A stretch of DNA of 64,000 bases from contig NC_090288.1 in NCBI RefSeq assembly GCF_037392515.1, positions 58,761,673-58,825,672 on the forward strand, in the 5' to 3' direction. This DNA comes from Haliotis asinina. Taxonomy: Eukaryota; Mollusca; Gastropoda; Lepetellida; Haliotidae. The notes below the pieces were generated by a model. The model made no database searches. It was not told the DNA's origin and saw only the letters and a program-made list of their open reading frames with translations. The position numbers were made by a program, and so were the translations under genes. This document shows positions 1 through 14,200 of the stretch, in pieces; the first letter of the stretch is position 1, and the number at the start of each line of letters is the position of its first letter.

Positions 1-272
1 CAGAGATGTGACGAGGGTAAAGGTTGTTAGGAAGGGTGAACAAGGTAGGTAAATGACATGAAGTCACAAGGGGAGAACATGGTGGAGATGTTACGTCGAT
101 ATGTCAAGGAGAGTGAACAAGGTGAGATGTGACGCTGGTAAGTGTTTTAATGGAGGGTGAACGCGGTGGAGATATGACGTAGGCAAGTGTTATGTCAGGA
201 AGGGTGAACACCGTGGAGATGTGACGTAGGCAAGTGTCATGTCAGGGAGGGTGAACGAGGTGGAGATGTCAT
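1..272. repeat. Minisatellite, period about 44-48 bp
   Basis: Five or six diverged units, each with a GTGACG(T/A)(A/G)GGCAAGTGT-like block followed by GGGTGAACA and GGTGGAGAT. Units are closest between about 150 and 272. It is probably cut by the left edge of the window. No coding frame is supported. Confidence 0.75.
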
Positions 273-1459
273 GGTGTGCTACTACCATGGGTATTAGATC
301 TGCCGTAAAAATGTATTGGTTCTTGGTGTTGTGGGTATTTTTGTGATGTTTGGGTTTGTTTATTGATTTCGGTGCAGAGATTTGTGTTTCTTTCAGGAAT
401 TGTTAGTTTAGGTCTGAAGATACTTAATGGGATCGTGTTTATGTTTAGATTTCTTAGATTGTGTTCAGAAATGAGGTTTGTTATGCATTGCGAGATCGGA
501 GTTAGAAGTGTTACTTTGCGAGAAAGCGCTTGCAGTTTGTGCTATATTTGTATTTGAGATTTGTTTAAGAAGATTGTTTGTGTCGATGCTCAGAAATTTA
601 TGATAAACTTGTGTCATCCTAGTTTTAACGGGATTTCGCCAGTTAGTGTGTGTAGTAAGGTTCCTTGTTGTGTGCCTGTGATTCTTTAATTCTTTAAGTT
701 CGTTATTATTTAGTTAGTCGTTTAGAGTGTTTCAGTGAAAGACTACGAAACAGACACCTACAGTCGACCCCTAATGTCTCAAACTCAGTTGAAACAAATT
801 CTCTGTTGTGTCGAACTCATCTCTCGATCCCAATCGATTTCCTTATATTCATCATTATTGCTATGCTGATGGATGAGTCGAACATTCGGATAAGTCGAAT
901 TGTTCCTTTGGTATATATGTACATGAGAAACAACAATAGTAATGAAGTCTATGTCTTGTGACGCAAGTAGTTGATGTTGTAGGTCTTTCATTCCCGAATG
1001 ATGGCATGGTCCTGGATTTTGTTGATGAGCTCAGAAATAGCAGATTTGTTGTTCTTTCAGTATTTTATTGTGGGGTCTGCGGGTTTCAGCAATGTATGTG
1101 ACCCCAGAATTGCAGAGGGGATTCAGTCGTGAGCTTCTGGTGCCTCTGCGATTGGCGTGCGTGCGGGTTGCGATATACTCGTTTGCAATTCAAATCCCAA
1201 ATACTGTTGGACCTCGTTTTATGTTCTAACGTGTAACTTTAGGCATGAATTTTCGAAATAGCCTGAGCTATGTCAACTAGAGATGTTTTGTCACGATAGC
1301 CACCCGTGATTCTTATTCACAACTTATTTGACGACCAAATCTTGGAATGGCTATGGTTAGATCGACTGAAACACACATGTACTTTTCTGCACCAGACGAG
1401 TGCTGATATTCAGTAAACACTCTTTTTGTTAACCTGACCGATCCAGTTCCTTGCTGCAG
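273..1459. other. No gene recognised; likely intron or 5' flank of the phosphatase gene
   Basis: AT-rich sequence with only short, unremarkable open frames. I see no EGF, signal-peptide or lectin-like coding block here. Because the first clear exon downstream begins in mid-codon, this stretch is probably intronic to the phosphatase gene. Confidence 0.4.
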
Positions 1460-1535
1460 TGGCACACGATGTCCACAGCATTGATGAGTATCTCCGATAA
1501 CATGGATTGTTCACTATATACAGATGACGAGACAG
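1460..1535 (+). CDS. Candidate ectodomain exon of the receptor phosphatase, with GC-AG donor
   Basis: An open block follows a good acceptor (TTGCTGCAG) and ends at AG|GCAAGT, the typical form of the rare GC donor. It is 76 bp, so it leaves phase 1, exactly what the next exon at 1712 needs. The frame reads WHTMSTALMSIS, then DNMDCSLYTDDET. The cysteine-plus-YTDD ending recalls the tail of galactose-binding or F5/8-like lectin modules, but that is only a resemblance. It could equally be chance open intron sequence. Confidence 0.3.
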
Positions 1536-1711
1536 GCAAGTATACATTTGGGAGCGTACCCAACATAAGCCAGGCATGTCATTTATTTCATTTTTGACCC
1601 GTAAATTCATTTGCTTTTTCAGGTTAGATCTTTTACGTTTTTTACCCTTGACTTGACTGGAAAAAAACAAGTGTGAATGTGTAAATTCAATCTTTTATTT
1701 TTCACATGTAG

Positions 1712-4700
1712 CATGTCCAGACGGTACCTTCGGTAAGGCATGCCGCGAACAGTGTGGACAGTGTCTGGGTGGACAGGTGTGTGACAAGGAGACAGGGGTG
1801 TGTCTAGGGTCCTGGTGTGAGAGAGGATGGAAGGGGCTTCAGTGTTTAACAGGTGGGTTGTCACATCACGATTGCACATACAGTTGTAGGTGTGATGTTC
1901 AGAACGAGGAACGATCAAGGACTACAGCCCTGTCATTAGATCAGTTAATGAAATCAACACTGCACTGTAATGCGACATCTGTTTAATTGTTCTTGAGCTT
2001 TGTTTATACATCGATTCGGTCCGAATTTTCAGAACCCACCAGTTTGTGGTACCTGTGATGAATCAGGGATGATTGATGATTCATAATGTGTATTTTCCTC
2101 AGACTGCAACGGAACCGGCTTCTACGGCCACAACTGCAACGAGACATGTGGAATGTGCGTCGAGGAGTTGTGTGACCCTATCACAGGCGAGTGTCCCCGT
2201 GGGTGCAGACCCAAATATGTCGGTGCGACGTGTACAATGCCAGGTAAATAGTATTGATTTTTTTCTTTCGCGGAATCAGCTGGTAACAGTGTGTATTTGT
2301 TCAAGAGTTGGTTAGTTGGGTTGGATTGGTTGTGTTTAGGCTATAGGGAATGTGCAGATGACTTGTCTGGTTGTTCTAACGGAGTAGGTACGCATTTCCT
2401 AGTTGTGCATGGACTATAGAGAATGTGCAGATGACTTGCCTGGCTGTTCTTCTAGACTATGTATGTATTTGTTAGTTGTGTGTAGACTGCGGAGATTGTG
2501 CAATTTGTCCGGTTCTTTTTCTAGAGTATGTACGTATGTGTACGTTAGTGGTGTGTAGACCACAGAGGGTGTGATTCGTTTGATTCTTCCTCAAGAGTAA
2601 TAACGACTGTAAATCTACAGAAAAAGTATTATTTCAGAACCCTCGAACTTAATTGGTCAGGTCGGTGCAGGTGTGGCGTACACGCTTGTTGCTGTCCTTC
2701 TCGTGGCGATGATCATTGCGATGTATTTCCTGAGGAGGTAATTGAAATTTTAGTTCACTTCACAAAACAGATGTATCACAACACCTGAATACACAAGACT
2801 ATGAGCTTACAACACTATGCATGGCTGTGTTGCAAAGATTAACACATTGACCAAAAATGCTAAAGCATATAATCACAGCTTAATATCTGACGAAAATGCC
2901 AGTTCACTGTATTGCAAAACATGTCAATTTCTTGTAATACAAAACATGTCAGTTTCCTGTATTACAAAACATGTCAGTTTCCTGTATTACAAAACATGTC
3001 AGTTTCCTGTATTACATAACGTGAGTTGTTTGTATTACAAAACACGTCAGTTCACTGCATTGCAAAACATGTCACTTTATTGTATTACAAAACTTCACTT
3101 AAGATGTATGCAGATGTGGATATATTTTGTAACTGTTTGCTCGACATTCTACAAGCTGGTGAGTCACAAATGGAATACAACTTTGTACGACCGTCTTAAT
3201 GCTGTTATAGTGCTGTAGTAAAAGAATGTTACATGGTCTTAAATTTTATCTGTTGCTGTAGGAATAGGTATAGTTTGTAATTGTTTAATTGGCATTCTAA
3301 AAGTTGGTGAGTCAAAATTGAAATACAACCTTGTGCGAGAGTCTAAAAGCCATTCATTGCTACTGCAACAGTACAGGAATGTTACAGTCCTTTTGTTCAT
3401 TTTCTTTATGGATGACAACTTCCTGTTTATTGTTTATAACGGTGTAAGAATAAACAAGAAGTTTTCATCTATAAATGGTACGTTTTGTACTTGAACATGT
3501 TGCGGTTCTTTTTGTTGAGTAACGCTAACGATAATGTGATCTGAAAACACTTTGATCACTTTGCACAGACGGAGACAAATGAAGCCGACCGCTGAGGATG
3601 CTGCATCTTCTCCCGATGTCGTCATAAATCCAACATATCCAGGTAAGTATAAATACATTTGCAATAAAAGAAAAACAGAAAAACGTTCTGTATTTCAAGA
3701 AAGCTCAGTTTCCAAAGAAGGTACCAAAGGTTCCAGGCGTTCCCGTTCCTCCTGTGGTGGCCACTACAACCACATAGGAAGTGTTCACCAAGAATGAAAC
3801 AAGGGAACGTAAGGTACAATCAAAACTGCATCAGACAACATTTCTGTCACTGATGCGTCAATTTCTGTACATCGTATGTGCACAGTTCATTGTTAGATTT
3901 GTGGTGATTGCCCCAGATGCATGAAGATCGGGTTGTCTGTTATTCTTTGTACTGTTTTGCCACAAATCTTTACTTTGATGTAAACACTATTTCCACTATT
4001 TCCAATACTGTTTGCTGATTAACCTTCAGAAAGCGATCGCCCTCATTTTTGACACGGGATGGTGGGGTAGCCAAATGGTTAAATCGTCACGCTTACGACC
4101 CGGGTTTGATTAGCCATGTGTAAAATGCGTTGAGCCGATTTCTAGTATCCCCGCTGTGCTTTTGCTGGAATATTGCTAAAAGCAACCATGCTCACTAACT
4201 TATTTATGACAATGCCTCCGATCCTGGACCGCTGACGACAGTCATATAACAGTACAACCTAGTACACCCCTGATGAATGTGTCCTAAACCCCTGACGATA
4301 GTCATGTAACCATACAACCTCGTATAACCCCTGATGAATGTGTCCTGAACCTCTGACGATAGTCATGTAACAGTACAATCCTGTACAACACTGATGAATG
4401 TTTCCTAAACCTCTGACGATAGTCACGTAACAGTACAATCCTGTACAACACTGATGAATGTTTCTTAAACCTCTGACGATAGTCATGTAACAGTACAATC
4501 CCGTACAACACTGATGAATGTTTCCTAAACCTCTGACGATAGTCATGTAACAGTACAATCCTGTACAACACTGATGAATATGTCCTAAACCTCTGACGAT
4601 AGTCATGTAACAGTACAATCCCGTACAACACTAATGAATGGCTCCTGAACCTCTGAGAATAGTCATGTAACAGTACAACCTCGTACAATCCTGATGAATG

Positions 4701-7700
4701 TGTCCGAACTATCAACTGCATGGATCAAACTTTGACTGCATGCTGCCTCTGCTGAAAGGTATAACCAAAATATTTTCTGAACACCTACTATCCTGTAGAT
4801 CACGGTGATATTCTGTGATTCTTAAGGTGATAGGGGCTTGTCGGAAGAAGGGGATGACGACGGCATTTATGTCAATGTGGAGCTGACCAAAGTGAAGGTA
4901 GCTGAGCTTAGAGAATACATTGCCAGGAGAGAGGACAAGTTTGTGTCAGAGTATGGGGTACGTAGAACAGTACCTTTTCTATTCTATTATTTTCTAAGTA
5001 AGGTGTCTTTTATATATTTTAGTCGCGTATATTTCCGCTAAAACTAACATTTACTTACTCCAAAATAAATAGTGGTATCTGCAGCATTATTTAGTGATAG
5101 TCCCATATCCTGCTGCATCCACTGGACATAATGGATTCGAGTAGTCGAGCATTTCCTTACTGTCAATATGGGTACCTACATGTTGCATCCGGCTATTAGC
5201 AGACACTGTCCAAAGTAAGTCTCAAATCTTGATGGAAGTTTAGTTGATGTAATGCACACTTTGACGACCTCGTGTTTTGAGCTACGTATGTACTGGGCCA
5301 TGCCGTTATTTCATCGTACATCTGTATATGTTCTACATGCTAAAAGCATATTGCCTCGCATTTTCGACAATATTCTGGCCTTTGTTATATATTGGAGTAT
5401 ATACACTCACTTAAGCTTTCTGCTGATGCAATAAATGACTTGTTATGCCTTACGACTTGCCTGAAATCGATAACTGAAACTTCAAGGCGAACAGCACCAA
5501 ACAAGGAACTCTTGTTGCACCCCGCAGCGCGTTTTGGTGGGGTATTAAAATGCACACCCTCCGTGCGTCCGTGCACATTTGTCTTTTCCGGAACATAACT
5601 TTCAAACCGTTCAATGTTTTTTTCACCATACTTGGCACATAGACAGACCTAGTAATGTACTGGTGCCTGTTTTTTCTGGATTTCGGAATAAAACATTTTT
5701 TGTTTGTTTCCATGGCGACTGAAAGTTTGACTGAAATTGCTGGTAGTTCTCTTTCCCGGAGCAGAACTCTAAAACTGTTCAGTGTTTCTTCACCAGACCT
5801 GCCACTTAGATAGACCTAGACTGACTGACAGATAGACTGAAATTGCTGGTATTAGTAAATTGCGCCCTCTCTACTTTTCTACATACACATCTAAACATTT
5901 GCCATTTTTATTGCTTGTAGACATATTAATGAAGGGTATTTTGTCGTTGCTGGGGATATTAATGACTTTGTCTTCTTATATGAAATGTAAATAATTGATC
6001 AGTACATCGGAAACTGTGTTGGGCAGTGTTGTGCGTGTTTGCCGAACTGGCCATGGTTTCAATCACATGTTGTCCGTAGAATATTGGTAAAGAGCGTTCC
6101 AATGGAACTGTCTGGAATGGAATGGTCTGTGGCCTTCGATTGGAATATTTTTTTCAGCCCGTAGAGGGCGTATGGGTTGATTTAGTGCAATGTTGCGTTA
6201 ATACATTTTATTATTATAATTATTTTAATTGTTTTTGTTTGATATTCTTATCTAAATATATACTTTTGAGGGGAGTAAAATATATGGTAGCTTCCTGGAG
6301 GGCAGCTAGTCAGTATTAGTGACAGAAATGCATTGTTTGCTTTTAGAGAAGTGTGGTGTGATATGGTGCCTTTATTTTTTAAAGAAGTATTTACTATTGA
6401 TCTGTATTTCCAGAGAGTACCACGAGGTCTGATCCACCCTCACACAGCTGCCACCACCCCGGAACACAAGCCGAAGAACAGATTCAAAGCCATGTATCCC
6501 TGTACGAGTCCTGTTTTTAATTTGTTCAACGGCGTACGGTAGATACTGTAAAATGCCACGAAAATATATATTTTGACCTTTCATGGTGAAATAGAACAAC
6601 AAATCACCCCACCGCCAGTAGCACGTGTATGAAACCCACTGATGCTTTACAATTTAACAGTAATAGTATTATTATAGTAGCACTCTCTTTGTATTGTTTG
6701 GGCAGTGAGGTAGTCTAGTGTTTGAAGCGTTTGTTCGTCACGTGGAAAACCCAGGTTCAATTCTCCACATGGGCGCAACGTGTGAACCCATTTCTGGTGT
6801 CCCCCTCATTTATATTGCTGGAATATTGCTAAACGCAGCGTAAAATAATGCTTCATATATACACTTTGTAATGATATTTTCCAGATGACCACTCCCGCGT
6901 TGTCCTGCAGAAGACGCCAGGGGACAAGCACTCTGACTACATCAACGCCAACTACATCGACGTACGTCTCTCTTATCCTGAACGCATGCGCAGTACATAT
7001 TGTCGCACGTCTGAAATGTCTCAAGCAATAAGCGTGTGAAGTAGTATCGTCATATAGAAAGTTGTGTTTGGGTTTCAGCAGGATTCATGTACTGTTATAA
7101 GTCAGTGTGTCTCTGATAGCCATTTAGAAGTTGGAAGAACATGAAAATGTTAGGCCTTTGTGGATTACTCCCTCATTGTTTGTAACCAGAGCTTGTGTTT
7201 GTCCCTCAAACAGATGACTATAACCCGCTCAGTTGACACAATGTTTACTTTATGGGTCATTTTCTCATGTTAATCATTATAAACTAAAACTAAATAGTAA
7301 CTATGATAAAACCAAAGCTGCTCAATACGACAGTCATTGACAGTCTGTTTTAAAACATAATGATTGCACACTTGTCAACAGACCTACGCGAGGAAGAAGG
7401 CCTTTATTGCCACTCAAGGTAAGGTAAAAACACCTGTCATTACTAACTGATTCGCAGTATGACCAGAATATTGTAGATATGTCGTTACTTTGCTAACTGT
7501 CGAGGTATCTCACCTTCCTGTCAATTTTGAAACAATGTTCTATTATCAAAGCCCAAAGTTAACTCTGAAATTAAAATGGCGACCCCTGTCTGTTCATTTG
7601 CGTCAATACGTTATTCTGTGATATAATAACTACAATGGGACCTTTAGAATGTCTTGTTAGGAGTTGTTATGTCAGCATCGACACTAACATTGTTACGTAT

Positions 7701-8182
7701 GTTCACAAGGTCCTATGCCCAGGACTGTGGGCGACTTCTGGAGGATGGTCTGGCAGGAAGAGACCGACATCATCGTCATGCTCACCAGACTCAAGGAGGG
7801 AATAAAGGTGATGCTGCACCTCAAACATCCATATATCTCTTTCTTCTTATCTTTAGAATTTTACTAATTGATTATATATAATTATACTAATTAATTTACA
7901 TATGTATACACGCACACGCACACACACACACGCACACAGACACACACACACTCATACGCAGATACACATACATACATGCATACATACATACATACACACA
8001 CACACACGCATGCATGCATGCATACGTACGTACATACATACATACATACATACATACATACATACATACACACACAAACATACATACATACGCACACACG
8101 CACGCACGCACACACACACACAGACATACATGCATACATACATACATACATACATACATACATACATACATACATACATACA

Positions 8183-8213
<31 letters not shown>

Positions 8214-11200
8214 GTGTTACCTGTTTTCAGAACATGAACATCGTAGTGGATTTATAACAAAAATACAGGAACAGTATATCTCTTTCTTCTCATCTTTATA
8301 AGAAACATCTTTGTACCATCATAACAAAACAATGTGGCAGGAAATACTGATGACCAGGTCTTCTTTTTTCATCATGCAATGGTGGATGTGTGTCCCTCGA
8401 AACACAGCATGAGACATACTAGGGTCACGACTGAGAATGTTTGTATGCTGCTTTGAATAAATGTTGTGAATATCAGTGAATATGTGTATGTTGTGAATAT
8501 CGATCGATGTTTCTGTATGTTCAGGTGAAGTGCGAGAAGTACTGGCCCGAGGAGAAGACCCCTCTGAAACTTGGAGACATGACCATCACAAACGATGGGG
8601 TCACCGAGAGACCTGACTACTGCATCACACAGATTACCATACAGCATAAGAAGGTTCACATATAACAACTGGTTTTTGTATACTGTTCATATTGACTAGA
8701 GGATACTCAGGCCAGGATATCTGACCCCACTGAGTATCAATTTCATGCATTACCTCAACCCATGTAGATCAGGTCCTTGTACCACATGCATGACGGGAAT
8801 ATGTATCAACCAAAACATTAACCTCACCTGTGTTCATCTGATTCTTGGAACCCATGTGTGATCTGTCTGGTTCATCTTATACATTACCCCACTACTACAG
8901 ATCAGGTCCTTGTACCTCATGTGTGACCTGGCTGTGTATAATCCTATACATTAACCCCGACCTGTAGATCAGGTCCTTGTACCTCCTGTGTGACCTGGCT
9001 GTGTATAATCTTATACATTATCCCCGACCTGTAGATCATGTCCTTGCACCTCCTGTGTGACCTGGCTGTGTATAATCTTATACATTAACCCCGACCTGTA
9101 GATCAGGTCCTTGTACCACATGCATGACGGGAATATGTATCAACCAAAACATTAACCTCACCTGTGTTCATCTGATTCTTGGAACCCATGTGTGATCTGT
9201 CTGGTTCATCTTATACATTACCCCACTACTACAGATCAGGTCCTTGTACCTCATGTGTGACCTGGCTGTGTATAATCCTATACATTAACCCCGACCTGTA
9301 GATCAGGTCCTTGTACCTCCTGTGTGACCTGGCTGTGTATAATCTTATACATTATCCCCGACCTGTAGATCATGTCCTTGCACCTCCTGTGTGACCTGGC
9401 TGTGTATAATCTTATACATTAACCCCGACCTGTAGATCAGGTCCTTGTACCTCCTGTGTGACCTGGCTGTGTATAATCTTATACATTAACCCCGACCTGT
9501 AGATCAGGTCCTTGCACCTCCTGTGTGACCTGGCTGTGTATAATCTTATACATTAACCCTGACCCGTAGATCAGGTCCTTGTACCTCATATGTGACCTGA
9601 CTGTGTATAATCTTGTACATTAACCCTGACCTGTAGATCAGGTCCTTGCACCTCCTGTGTGACCTGGCTGTGTATCATCTCTCACATTACATTACATGAA
9701 CCCTGACCTGTAGATCAGGCCCTTGTACTTCATGCGTAACGGGATTGTGCATCATCTTATGCATTACCCCCTCCCCTTTAGACCTGCACGTAACATTCAT
9801 ACATATAGGAGTTCAGTATCTATTCAAGGGGACATATTATCTGAATAGGAAGCGTACTTTCTCTTACAGCTGAACGAACGCCGTCAAGTGATGCACCTGC
9901 ACTATGTCACATGGCCTGATCATGACGTTCCGTCATGCCCTCCGCTTGTCCGGTTCTGGAAGGTGTTCCGGTCCATGGTGTCGGACAGCAAGGCTCCCGT
10001 CGTCGTCCACTGCAGGTTGACAAATTCACCCTCCTCATCTTCTCAGCGTGATCTGTAAAAACTGGATTAAACCCACCTGAGATCAGGGATGATTTGAATG
10101 CATGTAGGGTATTTCACTCCACAGACACTCGGGTGACAAATTCCAGAGTTGACTATCTGTAATCATGATTTCTTTAATAATCATTCATGATCACTCTGTT
10201 TTACGCCAAGATGAAATGGGTCACTTCAACTGGAATGTTGAAAACAATAATATATTATTGCGACGGTTTATTGCGTTCATCCTTAACTACTGCAGTAGGG
10301 CTGATGCATTTTTTTAGCAAAGGGTGTGCACAGTTCATTTTCACCCGATTTCAGGAGAGTTTCAATGGTCATTAAATAAACTTTAAGACAAAAGGGTGCA
10401 CATCCCTGTAGATAACAACTTATCCAATTCTACTGAGATGTGTGTGTCATGAAAACCGTTGTAATGCTCCGAAGTGACTTCGATTATTTAAAACTTCTAA
10501 CCATAGTTTAGTAATGCACAGCCCTGACTATCTTAATGGCACTCAGGTGAGGTACATTACTATAATAGGCTAAATACAAAAAGTGAAATGTTTCTCGGGC
10601 ATCGGCGCGTCACTTTTATTTGTGCGCTTAACAACTTTTAGTGCCACATTAAAAAAATTCAGATCATCAGTGCAGATCATTCATTGTGTCCACTTTAAGA
10701 ATTAACGTCTGTAAGAACGAGTGTGGCTGAATCTAAACTTATTAACGCGTGTTAAACGTTCCAAGCTGTACTTCTGAGAGAAAAAATATAAATGTGTTCC
10801 TCCCTCGTCACTTGCCTTTTTTATAAACAACATACCTTGAAACAAATGTGCAGGAGAAACATTAAGTATTTTTTATGCAGCCTTATATCCATTCTGGCTC
10901 GGAAATGTGCATATTTTCAGTGCTGGAGTTGGGAGAACCGGGACGTTCATTGCTCTGGAGGCCCTGATGGAGCGAGCTCGACGTGAAGGAGTGGTGGACG
11001 TTCATGAATTCGTCCTCAAGATGAGGGCAGACCGGGTCAGCATGGTGCAAACAAAGGTCAGAGAGCAACCATGGTGTCTCCAGTTATTGCTGATAGTCAG
11101 TGAAAAAATGAATTCAGAATATTAACAAAATAAGATTGCCCATGGCCACATGTGCATCAGTTGTCAAGGGGCGTAAGTAACATTCTCCATGGTCATCATG

Positions 11201-14200
11201 GTTGATTCACCAAAGACGTGTCTCCTCGACACCTATTCTGAACATAGCACTTCTATATAGCCTCACTTTTCCCAAATATATCAATCATGTACTACACTAC
11301 GGCTGAATGTCGATTTCTACTTCCAGGAGCAGTACCTGTTTCTCCACCAGGTGGTGCTGGAGGCACTGTACAGCGACATGACGCACATGACGCCCACCAT
11401 GTTTGACAGCCGATTCTGCACCGATAACCTTGCTTCGGCATCAGAGGAAGCCATCTTGAAAAAAGAATGGGAGGTGACGTATTTACCTTTAAGCTATACC
11501 CAAATTTGCAATCCATCCTACCGTGGGAAGTTCTGGCTTGCAAAGAGACTTCCCTTTACCTCAGTGAATGGCTTTTTAAAACAGTGGCCATTTCGGCTGT
11601 AAAAAACATGTTTTGAAATTTTGTGTGTGACACCTGGTTTAACATTTTACAGCCCTGTGATTTCCTTAAAATCTGATAACCAAGTTTGAATGGTTATAAT
11701 TATAAATCCGTGTCTGAGTAATGGAATATCAAGACAAATAATATATAATACTGTTTGTCCTTTCGATAACAGATATTAATATACGTTAGCATGCTTACAT
11801 TTTTTCAGAAACTCGTTGAACTGAAGGAACAACTGAATGCCTCTGAAACAGAGGGAGCTCTTCTGTCAGAAAACTCGCGGAAAAACCGTAGCAAGGTCAT
11901 TCTGCCAGGTACCATGTCTCCCACTACAAGTGTGTATCATGTCGTGTTTTAAACATTGATACCATCCATCTGAGATGCCAAATGTTGAACATGCTATGGC
12001 TGAGTTGTTGGGGGTTTATTGTTTGGTTTGGTTTGGTTTGGTTTGGGTATTCCATGGGTTTAGGAAGTTTCAGGTGTGCATTTCTAAGTGATGTTATGTT
12101 ATGAGTTTTCCATCGTCCACCCGTGCCTAAGCACTGAACCCGAAACATGTTCTTTGAAAGAAGCGTGCATGTGATCGCTCTTCACAAGGCAAAGGGATTA
12201 TGACTGAAGGCGGTCTTGGATGAGTTGATAGTATACAGGAGGTATGAAAATAACCTTGGAATTTCCTTCGGGTTTGGACTCTGATTCTGTGGATAATGTG
12301 GTCGGCATTTTCTCGAATGTTGTCCGATAGGGATGATGTGGAGTCAGATTTACAAACTGAAATTTGGTAGTCTCTGTGGTCTTGACGTTTCGTCTTCATA
12401 AACCAGCCCACAAGTCCATGTGGGGTGGTAGACTGTTCCCGTGGCTGTTGTTCCTGCTTGGCTGGTATTTGCAGTTGCTTCTATATTGCATATAGGAAGT
12501 TGTTGTTCCTCAAGAACGTTACATCCATGTTTGCCTGTTTTCTTCAAGAGTCTCTAGACTTTGTGGCTAACAATTTCGTAGTTCCAAAACTTATTTGGCT
12601 TCTGATTTTCAATAACCTTGATATATGTTAAGGTCGTCTTTCAGATATATATACCTGATTGCTTTCAATGGCAAGACTACTGCTAACTGACTTTGATAAA
12701 CTTTGGACGCAGATTATTATATTAGATTTTTTTATCGTCGCCACCGAACGCAAGCGAGACACCCAGACAAGACAAGTTGTTTCCACTTTGGTTGAGTAAA
12801 TTCATTATCAATCATAAAACTTTGAAAGTTTAAATTTCCTTTTACGTTTTCAAATGTGATAACTGTTTCAGCTGATACACACAGGCCGATTTTAACTCTG
12901 CCAGTTGCTGAAAGTAACGATTATATCAACGCAGTATTTGTGCCTGTAAGTACCATTCTCTAGAGAATGATTCTGTTGAAACCTGTAGATTCAGTTGGTA
13001 TCTTATATATTATTGTAAGGATGTGGATGAATTTGAATGATATCCTTAAGATGAGGCAATGTATTTACATGTAATATCAAATCTCATAAAATGTCAAAAT
13101 TAAATTTTAAACTGTTTTGAAATAACCGATAAAATGATAAAAATGTATTGTTCAGCATCGAAGTAATTAAGATGCTAAGTTGTGACACATACTTTGAAGT
13201 TTCCGTTCTCGACCAGACAGGATGATATCTCCCTAATTCCCCGCTTTATGTGACTCACTTTATTTCACAAAGTCTTTCATACTGACTTCTGATAGTATCG
13301 GAGGTCCCAGTGTCTCTTTACGTTCACATTTGTGCCCAGCTTTAAAAGTGCTCCCATGTATGCATGAACGTCTTCCTTCTCTTACTAGTCCCCGTAATTT
13401 TCATCGACAACACGCTGCGATTAGTTGCAAAACTGCTGACGCGGCGTTCAGAAGTATTCACTCACTCACTCACTAATGCTCAGAGGCTCCTCACTCCATC
13501 AATGAAACCTAACGTGTATCTAGGTATCGCTTCTGCAGCACTTTCCCCCAAATATTTGAACATCTCCTTTCTCCAACACGTATTTCAGCATCTCCACACT
13601 CCAACATGCATTTCAATATCTCCTTATGTCATCACGTTTTTCAGTGTCTCCTTATTCCACGACACATTCAAACGTCTTCTCACCCCAACACACATCCCAA
13701 TGTCTCCTTACTCCAAGACACATCTCAACGTCTTCTCACCCCAACACACATCCCAATGTCTCCTTACTCCAAGACACATCTCAACGTCTTCTCACCCCAA
13801 CACACATCCCAATGTCTCCTTACTCCGAGACACATCTCAACGTCTTCTCACCCCAACACAGATCCCAATGTCTCATTACCACAACACACATTTTAACGTC
13901 TCTTTACCCCAACAGAACAGACATTTCATCCTATTCTAACGTCTCTGGACTGTCTGTATCTAGACGGAGACCCGCCAGAAAAGTTTACTGGCTACACAGC
14001 TGCCTCTGCCGTGGACTGTGGTGGACTTCTGGAGGATGGTGTTTGACCACAAAGTCCAGACCGTCGTGTCTCTCGTCTCAGAGGAATGCTCATCACAGGT
14101 AATCAGGTCATTGTCTCCCGAGGCTGTATGGATGCCTCTTAGCTAATTTAACCATTACGTTCGTGAGACAAAATAACATTACTTTCTCGCTTTGATTCAA

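Larger units (their letters stand above)
1712..4957 (+). other. Phosphatase ectodomain, membrane span and juxtamembrane exons
   Basis: The exons at 1712-1852 and 2103-2243 are both 141 bp, both phase 1 to 1, and each encodes one cysteine-rich EGF/laminin-like unit ([10 protein letters not shown]..., then [11 protein letters not shown]...). This is the shuffled-exon pattern of multiple-EGF (MEGF-type) proteins. The exon at 2638-2737 carries a helix of about 22 hydrophobic residues (from VGAGVAYTL) stopped by FLRR. The exon at 3569-3642 ends with NPTYP, an NPxY form known to bind PTB domains. The exon at 4827-4957 has an acidic stretch ([14 protein letters not shown]) and then the [14 protein letters not shown] helix that leads into D1. 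Confidence 0.85.
6414..11473 (+). other. Catalytic PTP domain D1 exons
   Basis: Eight exons give a complete PTP fold. Visible signatures in order are the phosphotyrosine-recognition loop [17 protein letters not shown] (split by an intron), [34 protein letters not shown], the WPD loop ([12 protein letters not shown]), the P-loop [10 protein letters not shown] and the Q-loop region VSMVQTKEQY. The P-loop is split by the intron 10016-10920, with the codon after the catalytic Cys shared between exons. Cys, Arg and the WPD Asp are all present, so D1 should be active. Confidence 0.92.

Noticed and set aside
4259-4721. Two minus-strand frames of 119 and 139 codons with CYMTIVRGL and HDYRQRF repeats
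   Set aside because: They translate the 60-bp intronic minisatellite.
7891-8301. Overlapping frames of MYVC/HTYI repeats on both strands
   Set aside because: All come from the CA/CATA microsatellite, which has no stop in most frames.
8755-9745. Regular repeats that could suggest a CRISPR array
   Set aside because: Units are directly adjacent without unique spacers and the genome is animal.
13364-14102. Long plus-strand frames of up to 191 codons rich in [13 protein letters not shown]
   Set aside because: They translate a 56-bp minisatellite in an intron; only the part from 13964 on is a real exon.
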